Part shown: positions 1 to 6,226 of the stretch, one piece after another
Layout: the number at the start of each line of letters is the position of its first letter
How positions within the stretch are numbered: position 1 is the first letter of the stretch
Assembly (NCBI RefSeq): GCF_934617235.1
Contig: NZ_CAKTTZ010000043.1
Span: forward strand, 1 to 20,114
Reading direction: 5' to 3'
Length of the DNA stretch: 20,114 nucleotides
Source of the DNA: an uncultured Ellagibacter sp.
Lineage (GTDB): Bacteria; Actinomycetota; Coriobacteriia; Coriobacteriales; Eggerthellaceae
The notes under the pieces: generated by a model
The model's database searches: none
What the model was told of the DNA's origin: nothing
Seen by the model: the letters and a program-made list of their open reading frames with translations, nothing else
Program-made: the position numbers and the translations under genes

Positions 1-68
1 ACCTCGAATGCGGCGACGCCATGGTCTACTGGACCAGGCAGATCGCCGACATGTCAACGGTGGTTTAA
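1..68 (+). CDS. 3' end of an unidentified gene (partial)
   Basis: An open frame enters from the left edge (codons starting at base 3) and ends at TAA 66-68. It encodes the last 21 residues, including the segment DAMVYWTRQIADMSTVV. Only the tail is visible, so no family can be assigned; I do not recognise it. It is followed immediately by the nested inverted repeats at 87-260. The frame could be fortuitous, since 22 codons without a stop is weak evidence. Confidence 0.4.
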   Translation, partial: LECGDAMVYWTRQIADMSTVV

Positions 69-86
69 CATAGAGAGGCAGAGTTT

Positions 87-260
87 CTGTACGAAATCGC
101 CGTTTTATTATGTAGGAAATGAGTGAAATTCCCCAATTTGCTTCAAAATGGGGAATTTCACAAGATGAAATAGGCTTGCGTGTCCCGTAATAGGGACTCA
201 TAAGGCTTCTAGGACTTGCTCTTCACCGTTTTTTCACAACAAAACGGCGATTTCGTACAG
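87..260. repeat. 174-bp element bounded by perfect 20-bp inverted repeats
   Basis: Bases 87-106 read CTGTACGAAATCGCCGTTTT and bases 241-260 are its exact reverse complement. Between them lie a perfect 13-bp inverted repeat (see 123-161), a small GTCCC/GGGAC hairpin (182-186 with 193-197) and CCGTTTT/AAAACGG (226-232 with 241-247) that overlaps the right arm. There is no ORF inside. The layout is like a miniature inverted-repeat element or a large structured RNA/terminator region. I see no clear target-site duplication: only TT flanks both ends. Confidence 0.6.
123..161. repeat. Perfect 13-bp inverted repeat (GTGAAATTCCCCA hairpin)
   Basis: GTGAAATTCCCCA at 123-135 is the exact reverse complement of 149-161, with a 13-nt A/T-rich spacer. 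No T-tract follows on either strand, so it is not a standard intrinsic terminator. It could be a protein-binding operator-like palindrome or a cruciform within the larger 87-260 element. Confidence 0.6.
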
Positions 261-278
261 TTAGGAGCCAAAGAAAAC

Positions 279-455
279 GAGAAAGCCCAGCGAGCGAGCT
301 CTGCGGGTAAGCCCACGAGAAAACCTAGCGAGCGAGCTTGGCGAAAAAGCCCTGCGGGAAAGCCCCTGCAAGAAGGCCTGGCGAACGAGCTTCGCGGGAA
401 AGCCCACGGAAAAGCATGGCGAGCGATTCCCACCAGATAGCCCACGAGAAACCCC
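279..455. repeat. Degenerate array of 11-15 nt units (GCGRGAAAGCCCN type)
   Basis: The stretch can be cut into about fourteen consecutive units that begin with G(C)GA/GCGGG and end with AGCCC, AGCTC or similar, for example GCGGGAAAGCCC (twice), GCGAGCGAGCT (twice, plus GCGAACGAGCT) and GAGAAAGCCCA. A higher-order period near 37-38 nt is visible at the start: GAGAAAgCCcAGCGAGCGAGCT recurs as GAGAAAaCCtAGCGAGCGAGCT. The frames on both strands lack a credible start and conserved protein content, so I read it as a non-coding repeat. The last unit runs into the terminator at 449-494. Confidence 0.5.
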
Positions 456-494
456 CGTATCCTCTCGCAAGAGCGAGCGGATACGGGGGTTTTT
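449..494 (+). terminator. Strong intrinsic terminator, possibly bidirectional
   Basis: AAACCCCCGTATCC (449-462) pairs perfectly over 14 bp with 479-492; the stem continues as CTCGC/GCGAG (464-468 with 473-477) around a 4-nt loop. The plus strand ends in TTTTT (490-494). On the minus strand only TTT follows, so it would stop leftward transcripts from the FKBP gene less well. The plus-strand unit it would terminate is the gene cut off at the left edge. Confidence 0.75.
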
Positions 495-675
495 GGAATC
501 AGAGGGTCGCACGGCCACGCGAGCTGCAAGGCTGCGTTGCTATGCGACCTTGCAAGAGCGTGTGGGTCGCAAGGGCGCGCGGAGCACATAGTCGGGCGAG
601 CTGCAGGGGCGCGCGGAGCACTTTTGCCGTGCCCCCGCAAGGTCGTGCAGCTCGCGCGGATTCCGCGCCTTCGCT
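495..675. other. Gene-free, palindrome-rich intergenic stretch
   Basis: No credible gene is seen. GGGCGCGCGGAGCAC occurs twice (573-587 and 607-621). GCGAGCTGCA occurs at 519-528 and 596-605 and as its reverse complement at 646-655. TGCAAGG (525-531) pairs with CCTTGCA (548-554). GCGCGG/CCGCGC (654-659 with 663-668) forms a tight hairpin just past the stop of the minus-strand FKBP gene but has no T-tract. These could be transcript-end structures or the remains of a repeat family. Confidence 0.45.
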
Positions 676-1104
676 CTAGTCCGCGACCTCTACCAGGGTG
701 ATCTCGAAGGTGAGCGCCTGGCCTGCCAACTCGTGGTTCATGTCAAAGCTCACGAAGTCGTCGGTCACTTCCACGACGCGCGCGGGGAAGGGTGCCGAGC
801 TGCCCGAGCGCAGGTAGATGGTCTGTCCTATAGGCAGTTGATCGGCGTTGGGGACATTTGCGCGCGGCATCTTCTGCACAAGCGCCGGATTGTGCTCGCC
901 GTATGCCTCGGCGGGCTCGAGACGGACCGTCTTGGTCTCGCCAACCTCCATGTCGCGCACGGCTTTGTCGAAGCCGGGGATCATCTGACCCGCCATGCAG
1001 GTGAACTCGAGCGGCTCGCCGCGGTCGTAGGACGAATCGAACTGCGACCCGTCGTCGAGCGTGCCTTTGTAGTGGGTCTTCACTTTTTTGCCCTCATTGC
1101 TCAT
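676..1104 (-). CDS. FKBP-type peptidyl-prolyl cis-trans isomerase, SlyD-like
   Basis: The 142-residue protein shows the FKBP core (VKTHYKGTLDDGSQFDSS, residues 8-25, then the GQMIPGFDKAVRDMEVGE segment at 39-56), an inserted chaperone-type flap from about 68 to 118, and the closing strand NHELAGQALTFEITLVEV (123-140). This arrangement is the SlyD/FkpB layout of cytosolic folding helpers that catalyse proline isomerisation. The histidine-rich metal-binding tail of E. coli SlyD is absent. An ATG three codons upstream (1113) is also open, but the AGGAG sits only one base before it; relative to the ATG at 1104 it lies 9 nt upstream, so I chose 1104. It lies 69 bp downstream of the ligase gene on the same strand and is probably cotranscribed with it. 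Confidence 0.92.
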   Translation of the reverse strand: MSNEGKKVKTHYKGTLDDGSQFDSSYDRGEPLEFTCMAGQMIPGFDKAVRDMEVGETKTVRLEPAEAYGEHNPALVQKMPRANVPNADQLPIGQTIYLRSGSSAPFPARVVEVTDDFVSFDMNHELAGQALTFEITLVEVAD

Positions 1105-1173
1105 GAAGTGCATCTCCTCTCGGTCTGAAAAGCGTTAGCTGTCAGTCTATCCGAAGTGTGCGGCAAAGCCTCC

Positions 1174-2472
1174 CTAAAAATCCAGCTGCTCCAAATCGGC
1201 AAGCGTCGTTCGGGCGGCGACGAGTTTCTCCAGCGGCTCGAGAAAGCCTCGCTCGCCACCGGTAAGCCCACTTCGCGCGGCAGCCATGACCTCGTCGGCA
1301 AACCCGGAGGCTGGCATGCCGTACATCTCGCCCTCATAGCCCAGTTCCTGCAGCGAATTTTTCGCGCACTCGATGTCGTCCGTCGTGACGCCGGCGATAA
1401 GCCCCTCTACACGCGCCAGGCTCTCCTCACAATAGAAGATGCCCTTCACGAGCGCGGCGTACGCGACGGCGTAGGGCACGGGCAGCGCGTCGGCGGGGCG
1501 AATCTCCAGGTAGGTCTTCAAGCGCACGTCGGGAAACACCATCGACAGCGCGTGCTCGATGTCGGCGCGGTTCATGGGGCGCGTGGCGTAGATCTCGCTG
1601 AAGCGGCGGGAATCCTCGCGCCAGCCGCCCTGTCCGTCGGGCACGAGGATCGCCGGCGTGTCGTAGACCCAGCGCGCGTAATCGCGCAGCGTGAACGAGC
1701 CCTCAACAGCGCCCGGCACGATGCCGCAGCGCTCGGGGTCGCAGTGCTGCCAGATTTCGGTGCGCACCATGCGATGGGTGCGCGGCGCGCCTTCGAAGAT
1801 GGGGGAGTTGTCGCCGATGAGCGACAAAATCGGCGTAAGTGCGCTCGCCACACGGTATTTACGCACGCAGTCGTCAACGCTTGTATAGTCGATGCTCACC
1901 TGCGTCGATGCGCTGCCCCTCATCATGCAGGGCCCAAAGGGGCTCACGGCGCCGAGGTAGCGATTCATGTACTCGTAGCGTTGCTTGGGGATAAGCTCCA
2001 GGCTCGTCGCGCGCGCCGTGGGGTGATATCCCGCCTTCGCAAGTTTCGCGCCCTTTCCTGCAAGCACTCCTTCGAGCTTGCTCTCGAAACGCTCGAAGCA
2101 CGTCTGCGCGTCTGCCAGATTACGGAAGGGACCTGCGGAAAGTTCCACCTGTGCGGCGGGCTCGATAGTTATCGCTTCGCCCAGCCGCGCGACGCCCAGA
2201 AGGTCGCCCTCGGCGTCGTAGGTTGCCTGCGGATAATCGGCGCGCAGCACCTCGAGCACGCTCTGGATGCCGTCTTCGCCCGAGTAGTTCACCGGCGAAC
2301 CGTCTTCGCGCACGATGATATGCTCAAGCTCGATGCCAAGCGCGCCTTCGCCCGTTATGCAGCCGCTTTCGATGAACGCCGCGATCGCCTCAACGTTGCG
2401 ATCATACAGCTCCGTGCCGTTCGCGGGGGAATTTTGCGCGTCTGATGCCTGGTCATTGGCCTGTTCATTCAT
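1174..2472 (-). CDS. Glutamate-cysteine ligase family (GCS2) protein, EgtA/plant-GshA-like
   Basis: The 432-residue product fits the GCS2 family, which ligates L-glutamate through its gamma-carboxyl to an amine, usually cysteine, with ATP. Seen motifs are GIELE (46-50), EPAAQVELSAGPF (104-116), the MMRGSASTQVSIDY substrate-site segment (183-196), RTHRMVRTEIW (231-241) and YLEIRPAD (321-328). These resemble the plant GSH1 and mycobacterial EgtA branch more than E. coli GshA. The start at 2472 has AAGGAG 7 nt upstream; the open frame continues further upstream but without family resemblance. The true acceptor could be cysteine (gamma-glutamylcysteine for redox buffering) or another amine; no glutathione synthetase or ergothioneine genes are in view. 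An FKBP gene follows on the same strand. A 7-bp hairpin and T-run lie in its 5' leader (2491-2520). Confidence 0.88.
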   Translation of the reverse strand: MNEQANDQASDAQNSPANGTELYDRNVEAIAAFIESGCITGEGALGIELEHIIVREDGSPVNYSGEDGIQSVLEVLRADYPQATYDAEGDLLGVARLGEAITIEPAAQVELSAGPFRNLADAQTCFERFESKLEGVLAGKGAKLAKAGYHPTARATSLELIPKQRYEYMNRYLGAVSPFGPCMMRGSASTQVSIDYTSVDDCVRKYRVASALTPILSLIGDNSPIFEGAPRTHRMVRTEIWQHCDPERCGIVPGAVEGSFTLRDYARWVYDTPAILVPDGQGGWREDSRRFSEIYATRPMNRADIEHALSMVFPDVRLKTYLEIRPADALPVPYAVAYAALVKGIFYCEESLARVEGLIAGVTTDDIECAKNSLQELGYEGEMYGMPASGFADEVMAAARSGLTGGERGFLEPLEKLVAARTTLADLEQLDF

Positions 2473-2490
2473 AGTTTGGCTCCTTGGCCT

Positions 2491-2520
2491 AAAAAAGTGG
2501 TGCAAACCCCAGCGGGTTTG
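2491..2520 (-). terminator. Possible attenuator hairpin in the ligase-gene leader
   Basis: On the minus strand CAAACCC, a 4-nt loop and GGGTTTG (2520-2503) form a perfect 7-bp stem, followed after six bases by TTTTTT (2496-2491) just ahead of the start codon at 2472. The gap between stem and T-run is longer than in a typical intrinsic terminator, so this may be only a leader hairpin. Confidence 0.25.
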
Positions 2521-2532
2521 TATAAAATAATT

Positions 2533-2561
2533 TCGCCGCACATCGTAGCACGTTGCGGCGA
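2533..2561. promoter_or_regulatory. 8-bp palindrome between divergent genes, operator candidate
   Basis: TCGCCGCA (2533-2540) is the exact reverse complement of 2554-2561, with a 13-nt spacer. It overlaps a TTGCGG box that could serve as -35 for rightward transcription (TATCGA at 2576-2581, spacing 17) and a TACGAT box that could be a -10 for the leftward gene. It does not match the A/T-rich E. coli or Bacillus ARG box pattern. Confidence 0.3.
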
Positions 2562-2596
2562 CAGAATTGGGCATGTATCGAAAACGAGGACGAATC

Positions 2597-2719
2597 GTGA
2601 ACTTGGGCATTCTGAATAGCAAAGCGCTCGCCGCTTCTTTTGCTGTCGTGTCCCGACGACGTCCTTTGCGCGACGGCATAGCCTCGCGCCGTGCCGCTTC
2701 GCGCGTTTCTTCTCTGTAA
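2597..2719 (+). CDS. Possible arginine-rich leader peptide upstream of argC
   Basis: A 40-codon ORF starts with GTG 2597, six bases after AGGA, and ends at TAA 2717-2719. Residues 20-36 (RRRPLRDGIASRRAASR) hold seven arginines, with three in a row. It ends 164 nt before argC, so ribosome stalling at Arg codons could in principle couple arginine supply to expression. Against this: in GC-rich non-coding DNA CGN codons are frequent, other frames of this region are also Arg-rich, and I cannot point to a clean terminator/antiterminator pair. This is an inference, not an established gene. Confidence 0.25.
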   Translation: MNLGILNSKALAASFAVVSRRRPLRDGIASRRAASRVSSL

Positions 2720-2883
2720 CTTTTTCGCGCTCTCTTTGGGCGGGAACCCCTTTTCATTACCATTGTCCGTGCCGCTTCGCCCTACGCGAGGACGCGCGCC
2801 GTCGTAGCCTTGTGCTTCGGACGGTCGATTCGTCGTTCGCATGGTCGCAAACGTCGGAACCAATTCGATAAGGAATCGACATC

Positions 2884-3954
2884 ATGAAGATCAAAGCCGG
2901 TATCGTCGGCGCCGCTGGTTTCGCGGGTGCGGAACTTACGCGCCTTTTGCTGGGACATCCCAGTTTCGAGCTGTGCGCAATCACCTCCGATGCGCTCGCC
3001 GGACGCGCGCTTGCCGAGGTGTATCCCGCGTTCGCGGGCGCAAGCGACCTCGTCTTCTCCAAGCACGATCAAAACGCGCTTGCCGACCTCGACGTGGCCT
3101 TCCTCGCCGTCCCGCATACGGCATCCCTTGCGATGACGCCGAGCCTCATTGCGGCGGGCACCACGGTCATCGACCTGTCTGCCGATTATCGCCTGAAGGA
3201 CCCCGCAACTTACGAGAAGTGGTACAAGGTGGCGCACACCTCAACCGATCTTCTCGCGAAGGCGGCGTTCGGCCTGCCCGAGCTCACGGGCGACGAGCTC
3301 GCCTCTGCCGCGGCGCGCCGAGCGGCAGGCGAAGCCGTTCTCGTGGCGTGCGCGGGCTGCTATCCTACGGCGACCTCGCTTGCCGCCGCGCCGCTTCTGC
3401 GCTCCGGCCTCATCGACGAGGAAGCTACTGTCATCGTCGACGCGCTTTCGGGTATCACTGGCGCGGGCAAGAAGGCAACCGAGCGCACCCATTTCTGCTT
3501 CGCGAACGAAAACGTCGAAGCTTACGGGGTGGGAACGCATCGCCATACCCCGGAAATCTCGCAAATCCTGGGGCTCGCCCCCGGCAAGCTCGTGTTCACG
3601 CCGCATCTCGTTCCCATGAACCGCGGCCTGCTCTCCACGGTGAAGCTGCCGCTCGCGCAGGACGCCGACGCTCCCAGCCCCGAAGAGCTCGCCACTATCC
3701 AGCAGCGCTTCTACGCGGATGCCCCGCTCGTCGAGGCGCTTCCCGCGGGTACGCTTCCCAAAACCTCGTCAGTCGCCGGAACGGCGCGCGCGCAGGTGGG
3801 CGTTGCCTACCACGCGGAGGCGCGCATGGTCATCGCCATCGGCGCGATCGACAATTTGGGGAAGGGTGCCGCCGGCCAGGCAGTCCAGTGCGCCAACATC
3901 GTCTTCGGTCTCGACCAGACCGAGGGCTTAACCACGCTTGTCGTGGGAGTGTAG
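2884..3954 (+). CDS. argC: N-acetyl-gamma-glutamyl-phosphate reductase
   Basis: ArgC reduces N-acetylglutamyl-5-phosphate to the semialdehyde with NADPH, the third step toward ornithine. The 356-residue protein has the nucleotide-binding GIVGAAGFAGAELTRLL (6-22), the catalytic cysteine in AGCYPTA (Cys159), the HRHTPEI segment with the conserved histidine (219-225), and the closing AIDNLGKGAAGQAVQ motif near the C terminus. Length is normal for the family. AAGGA lies 9 nt before the ATG. It is the first gene of a tight argC-argJ-argB-argD-argG run; argJ starts 21 nt after its stop. An inverted repeat overlapping the ribosome-binding site (2824-2880) may affect translation. Confidence 0.97.
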   Translation: MKIKAGIVGAAGFAGAELTRLLLGHPSFELCAITSDALAGRALAEVYPAFAGASDLVFSKHDQNALADLDVAFLAVPHTASLAMTPSLIAAGTTVIDLSADYRLKDPATYEKWYKVAHTSTDLLAKAAFGLPELTGDELASAAARRAAGEAVLVACAGCYPTATSLAAAPLLRSGLIDEEATVIVDALSGITGAGKKATERTHFCFANENVEAYGVGTHRHTPEISQILGLAPGKLVFTPHLVPMNRGLLSTVKLPLAQDADAPSPEELATIQQRFYADAPLVEALPAGTLPKTSSVAGTARAQVGVAYHAEARMVIAIGAIDNLGKGAAGQAVQCANIVFGLDQTEGLTTLVVGV

Positions 3955-3975
3955 GACCCGATGGAAGGAACCGAC

Positions 3976-5238
3976 ATGATAGCATATACCCAGATAGAAG
4001 GCGGGGGCGTCACGAGCGCTCTCGGTTTCAAGGCCGCCGGCATCCATGCGGGTTTCCGTAAGGAACCTGAGCGTCGCGATCTCGCGCTCGTCGTTGCGGA
4101 CGAGCCCTGCGCGGCGGCGGGCACGTTCACGAAAAACATCTTCTGCTCCGCGCCCGTCATCATCTCGAGGGAGCACCTCTCCGACGGCGGCACGGGCGCC
4201 CCGAGCTATGGCACCGCGCGCGCTGTGGTGGTGAACTCCGGCATCGCGAACGCGGCGACGGGTGTCCCTGGGCTCGAGCATGCCCGCGAGATGGCGCGCA
4301 TCACCGCCGACGCCGTGGGCTGCACCGAGGATGAGGTACTCGTCGCGTCGACTGGCGTCATCGGGCAGCATCTTCCCCTCGACCCCTTCAAGACCGGTGT
4401 TCCCCAGGCGCTCGCCGAGGCGAGCCGCGAAGGCGGGGCGTCTGCCGCGCGCGCGATCATGACCACCGATACGCACCCGAAGGAGTACGCGGTTAGCTTC
4501 TCAGGCGATGACCTGGGTTTTGACGGCGCCACCTTTACCGTTGGCGGCATGTCGAAGGGCTCGGGCATGATCATGCCGAACATGGCCACTATGATCGCCA
4601 TCGTCACGACCGACGCCCCCATCGCCGCTGTGCATCTCTCGCAGATCCTTCGCGACGCCGTGGGCGTGAGCTTCAACAAGATCACCGTCGACTCGGACAC
4701 CTCGACCAACGACACCTGCGTCACGCTTGCAAGCGGAGCTGCGGCTCCGGGTGCCGCGCCTATCGAGCCGGGGACTCCCGCCTACGATGCGCTCGCCGCC
4801 GCCTATAAGGAAGTGTGCACGCATCTCGCGCGTATGATGGCCGCCGACGGCGAGGGAGCTACGAGGCTTGTGACCGTGCACGTCTCAGGTGCCGCCTCCG
4901 ACGCCGATGCCGACGCGGCTGCGCGTACCATCGCGAACTCGCCGCTCGTGAAGACGGCCATCTACGGCCATGACGCGAACTGGGGGCGCATTGCCGCCGC
5001 TGCGGGTCGTTCGGGCGCTGCATTCCGCCAGGAAGACGTGTCCATCGATATCATGGGCATGCCCGTTTGCCGCGGCGGGCTCACTGTCGCCTTCGACGAG
5101 GACGAGGCGCTGCGACGTTTCGAGGCGCCGGAGATTGCGATCGACGTGAACCTCGGCGCTGGCACGTGCGAAACCACCATGTGGACGTGCGACTTCTCGC
5201 ACGATTATGTAACCATCAACGGAGACTACAGGACCTAA
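3976..5238 (+). CDS. argJ: Bifunctional glutamate N-acetyltransferase / ornithine acetyltransferase
   Basis: ArgJ moves the acetyl group from N-acetylornithine back to glutamate, closing the acetyl cycle; many members also use acetyl-CoA. The 420-residue precursor contains the self-cleavage segment KGSGMIMPNMATM (194-206), where family members split between Ala204 and Thr205 to give two subunits with Thr205 as nucleophile, and the oxyanion-type STGVIG (125-130). It ends in the typical CDFSHDYVTINGDYRT. I chose the ATG at 3976 because AAGGA lies 7 nt upstream; an in-frame ATG at 3961 has no ribosome-binding site. argB begins 5 nt after the stop. Whether it is mono- or bifunctional cannot be read from the sequence, but no argA is visible here. 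Confidence 0.96.
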   Translation: MIAYTQIEGGGVTSALGFKAAGIHAGFRKEPERRDLALVVADEPCAAAGTFTKNIFCSAPVIISREHLSDGGTGAPSYGTARAVVVNSGIANAATGVPGLEHAREMARITADAVGCTEDEVLVASTGVIGQHLPLDPFKTGVPQALAEASREGGASAARAIMTTDTHPKEYAVSFSGDDLGFDGATFTVGGMSKGSGMIMPNMATMIAIVTTDAPIAAVHLSQILRDAVGVSFNKITVDSDTSTNDTCVTLASGAAAPGAAPIEPGTPAYDALAAAYKEVCTHLARMMAADGEGATRLVTVHVSGAASDADADAAARTIANSPLVKTAIYGHDANWGRIAAAAGRSGAAFRQEDVSIDIMGMPVCRGGLTVAFDEDEALRRFEAPEIAIDVNLGAGTCETTMWTCDFSHDYVTINGDYRT

Positions 5239-5243
5239 TTGCC

Positions 5244-6188
5244 ATGAACTACGACAAGGACAGCAGACCGAACGGAGTCGATACCATCACAGGCGAAGTG
5301 CTCGCCGAGGCGATGCCGTGGATCAAGAACATCACCGGCAAGACCATTGTCATCAAGTACGGCGGTTCCGCCATGGTCGACGAACAGCTGCGCGCCGAGG
5401 TCATGGCTGACATCGTGCTTTTGAAGATTATCGGCGTGAACCCGGTGATCGTGCACGGGGGCGGGCTCGCCATCTCCGAGGCCATGAAGCGCTTCGACAT
5501 GCCCGTGAAGTTCATCGACGGTCAGCGCGTGACCACCGATGAGGCAATGAAAGTGGTGCGCTCGGTGCTCGCGGGCCAGGTGAACCAGGAGCTCGTCGAG
5601 GCGATGAACGAACACGGTCGGGTCGCCGTGGGCCTGTCGGGCGCCGACGGGGCCACGATCATCGCCGAACAGGCGAGCGAGCAGCTTGGGCGCGTCGGGC
5701 GCGTCGCGCGCATCAACTCGCAGCTTCTCGAAGACCTCGTGTCGGCGAACTACATTCCCGTTCTCGCGTCGGTCGGCATCGGCGAAGAGCCGGGCAGCGG
5801 CTTTTTCAACGTGAACGCCGATGTGGTGGCGGGCCATGTGGCGGCAGCCATCGGCGCGCACAAGGTGTTCTTCTTGACCGACGTCGACGGCCTCTACCGC
5901 GACTTCGACGACAAGTCGACGCTCATCTCGCGCATCTCGCTTGATGAAGTCCGCGAGATGGTGGACAAAAAGCAGGTCTCGACGGGCATGATCCCGAAGC
6001 TGCGATCCTGCATCCGCGCGCTCGACGCGGGCGTGCATCGTGCGCACATCTTAAACGGCACGACGCCGCACGCGCTTCTGCTCGAGATGCTCACCGACAA
6101 GGGCGTCGGCACCATGATCGTCCCGCCCGACGGCGACGTGGCGTTCGACTCCACGCGCGAGGGCAGCTTCGCAAGCAAACTGGTGTAA
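5244..6188 (+). CDS. argB: Acetylglutamate kinase, arginine-sensitive type
   Basis: ArgB phosphorylates N-acetylglutamate with ATP. The 314-residue protein carries KYGGSAM (38-44), HGGG (71-74), GLSGADG (130-136), FNVNADVVAG (188-197), LTDVDGL (211-217) and TGMIPK (247-252). Two features point to feedback inhibition by arginine, as known for hexameric NAGKs such as the Thermotoga enzyme: an N-terminal helix (TGEVLAEAMPWIKNITGKT, about 16-34) and the C-terminal arginine-site pattern TPHALLLEMLTDKGVGTMI (274-292). A 20-residue tail follows the arginine site. It starts 5 nt after argJ, with AGGA inside the end of argJ, suggesting translational coupling. Confidence 0.96.
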   Translation: MNYDKDSRPNGVDTITGEVLAEAMPWIKNITGKTIVIKYGGSAMVDEQLRAEVMADIVLLKIIGVNPVIVHGGGLAISEAMKRFDMPVKFIDGQRVTTDEAMKVVRSVLAGQVNQELVEAMNEHGRVAVGLSGADGATIIAEQASEQLGRVGRVARINSQLLEDLVSANYIPVLASVGIGEEPGSGFFNVNADVVAGHVAAAIGAHKVFFLTDVDGLYRDFDDKSTLISRISLDEVREMVDKKQVSTGMIPKLRSCIRALDAGVHRAHILNGTTPHALLLEMLTDKGVGTMIVPPDGDVAFDSTREGSFASKLV

Positions 6189-6226
6189 CGTGGGCGGTCT
6201 TTCCGCCTTTGTGAGAAGGAGAAACA

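Larger units (their letters stand above)
2473..2883. other. 411-bp divergent regulatory region between ligase gene and argC
   Basis: No conserved gene is seen. It contains a hairpin with downstream T-run in the ligase leader (2491-2520), an 8-bp palindrome (2533-2561), a possible promoter TTGCGG-17-TATCGA (2553-2581), an arginine-rich 40-codon ORF (2597-2719), a 14-nt direct repeat CCGTGCCGCTTCGC (2689-2702 and 2767-2780), and an 8-bp inverted repeat that touches the argC ribosome-binding site (2824-2831 with 2873-2880). A second weak promoter candidate is TTGGGC-16-TACCAT (2736-2763). Confidence 0.5.

Noticed and set aside
279..455. CRISPR array
   Set aside because: Units are only 11-15 nt, degenerate and contiguous, with no spacers of constant length and no cas genes nearby.
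209..679. Open frames on both strands (up to 143 codons) in the left intergenic repeats
   Set aside because: They arise from the GC-rich short-unit array and palindromes, lack ribosome-binding sites, overlap each other on both strands and show only repetitive Arg/Ala/Ser-rich text.
2473..2763. N-terminal extension of the ligase gene to a start at 2763
   Set aside because: The extension is Arg/Ser-rich without family match, while AAGGAG sits correctly before ATG 2472.
2489..2863. A 124-codon minus-strand frame through the divergent regulatory region
   Set aside because: It overlaps the ligase promoter and leader, has no family resemblance and no ribosome-binding site; composition is that of a random GC-rich frame.
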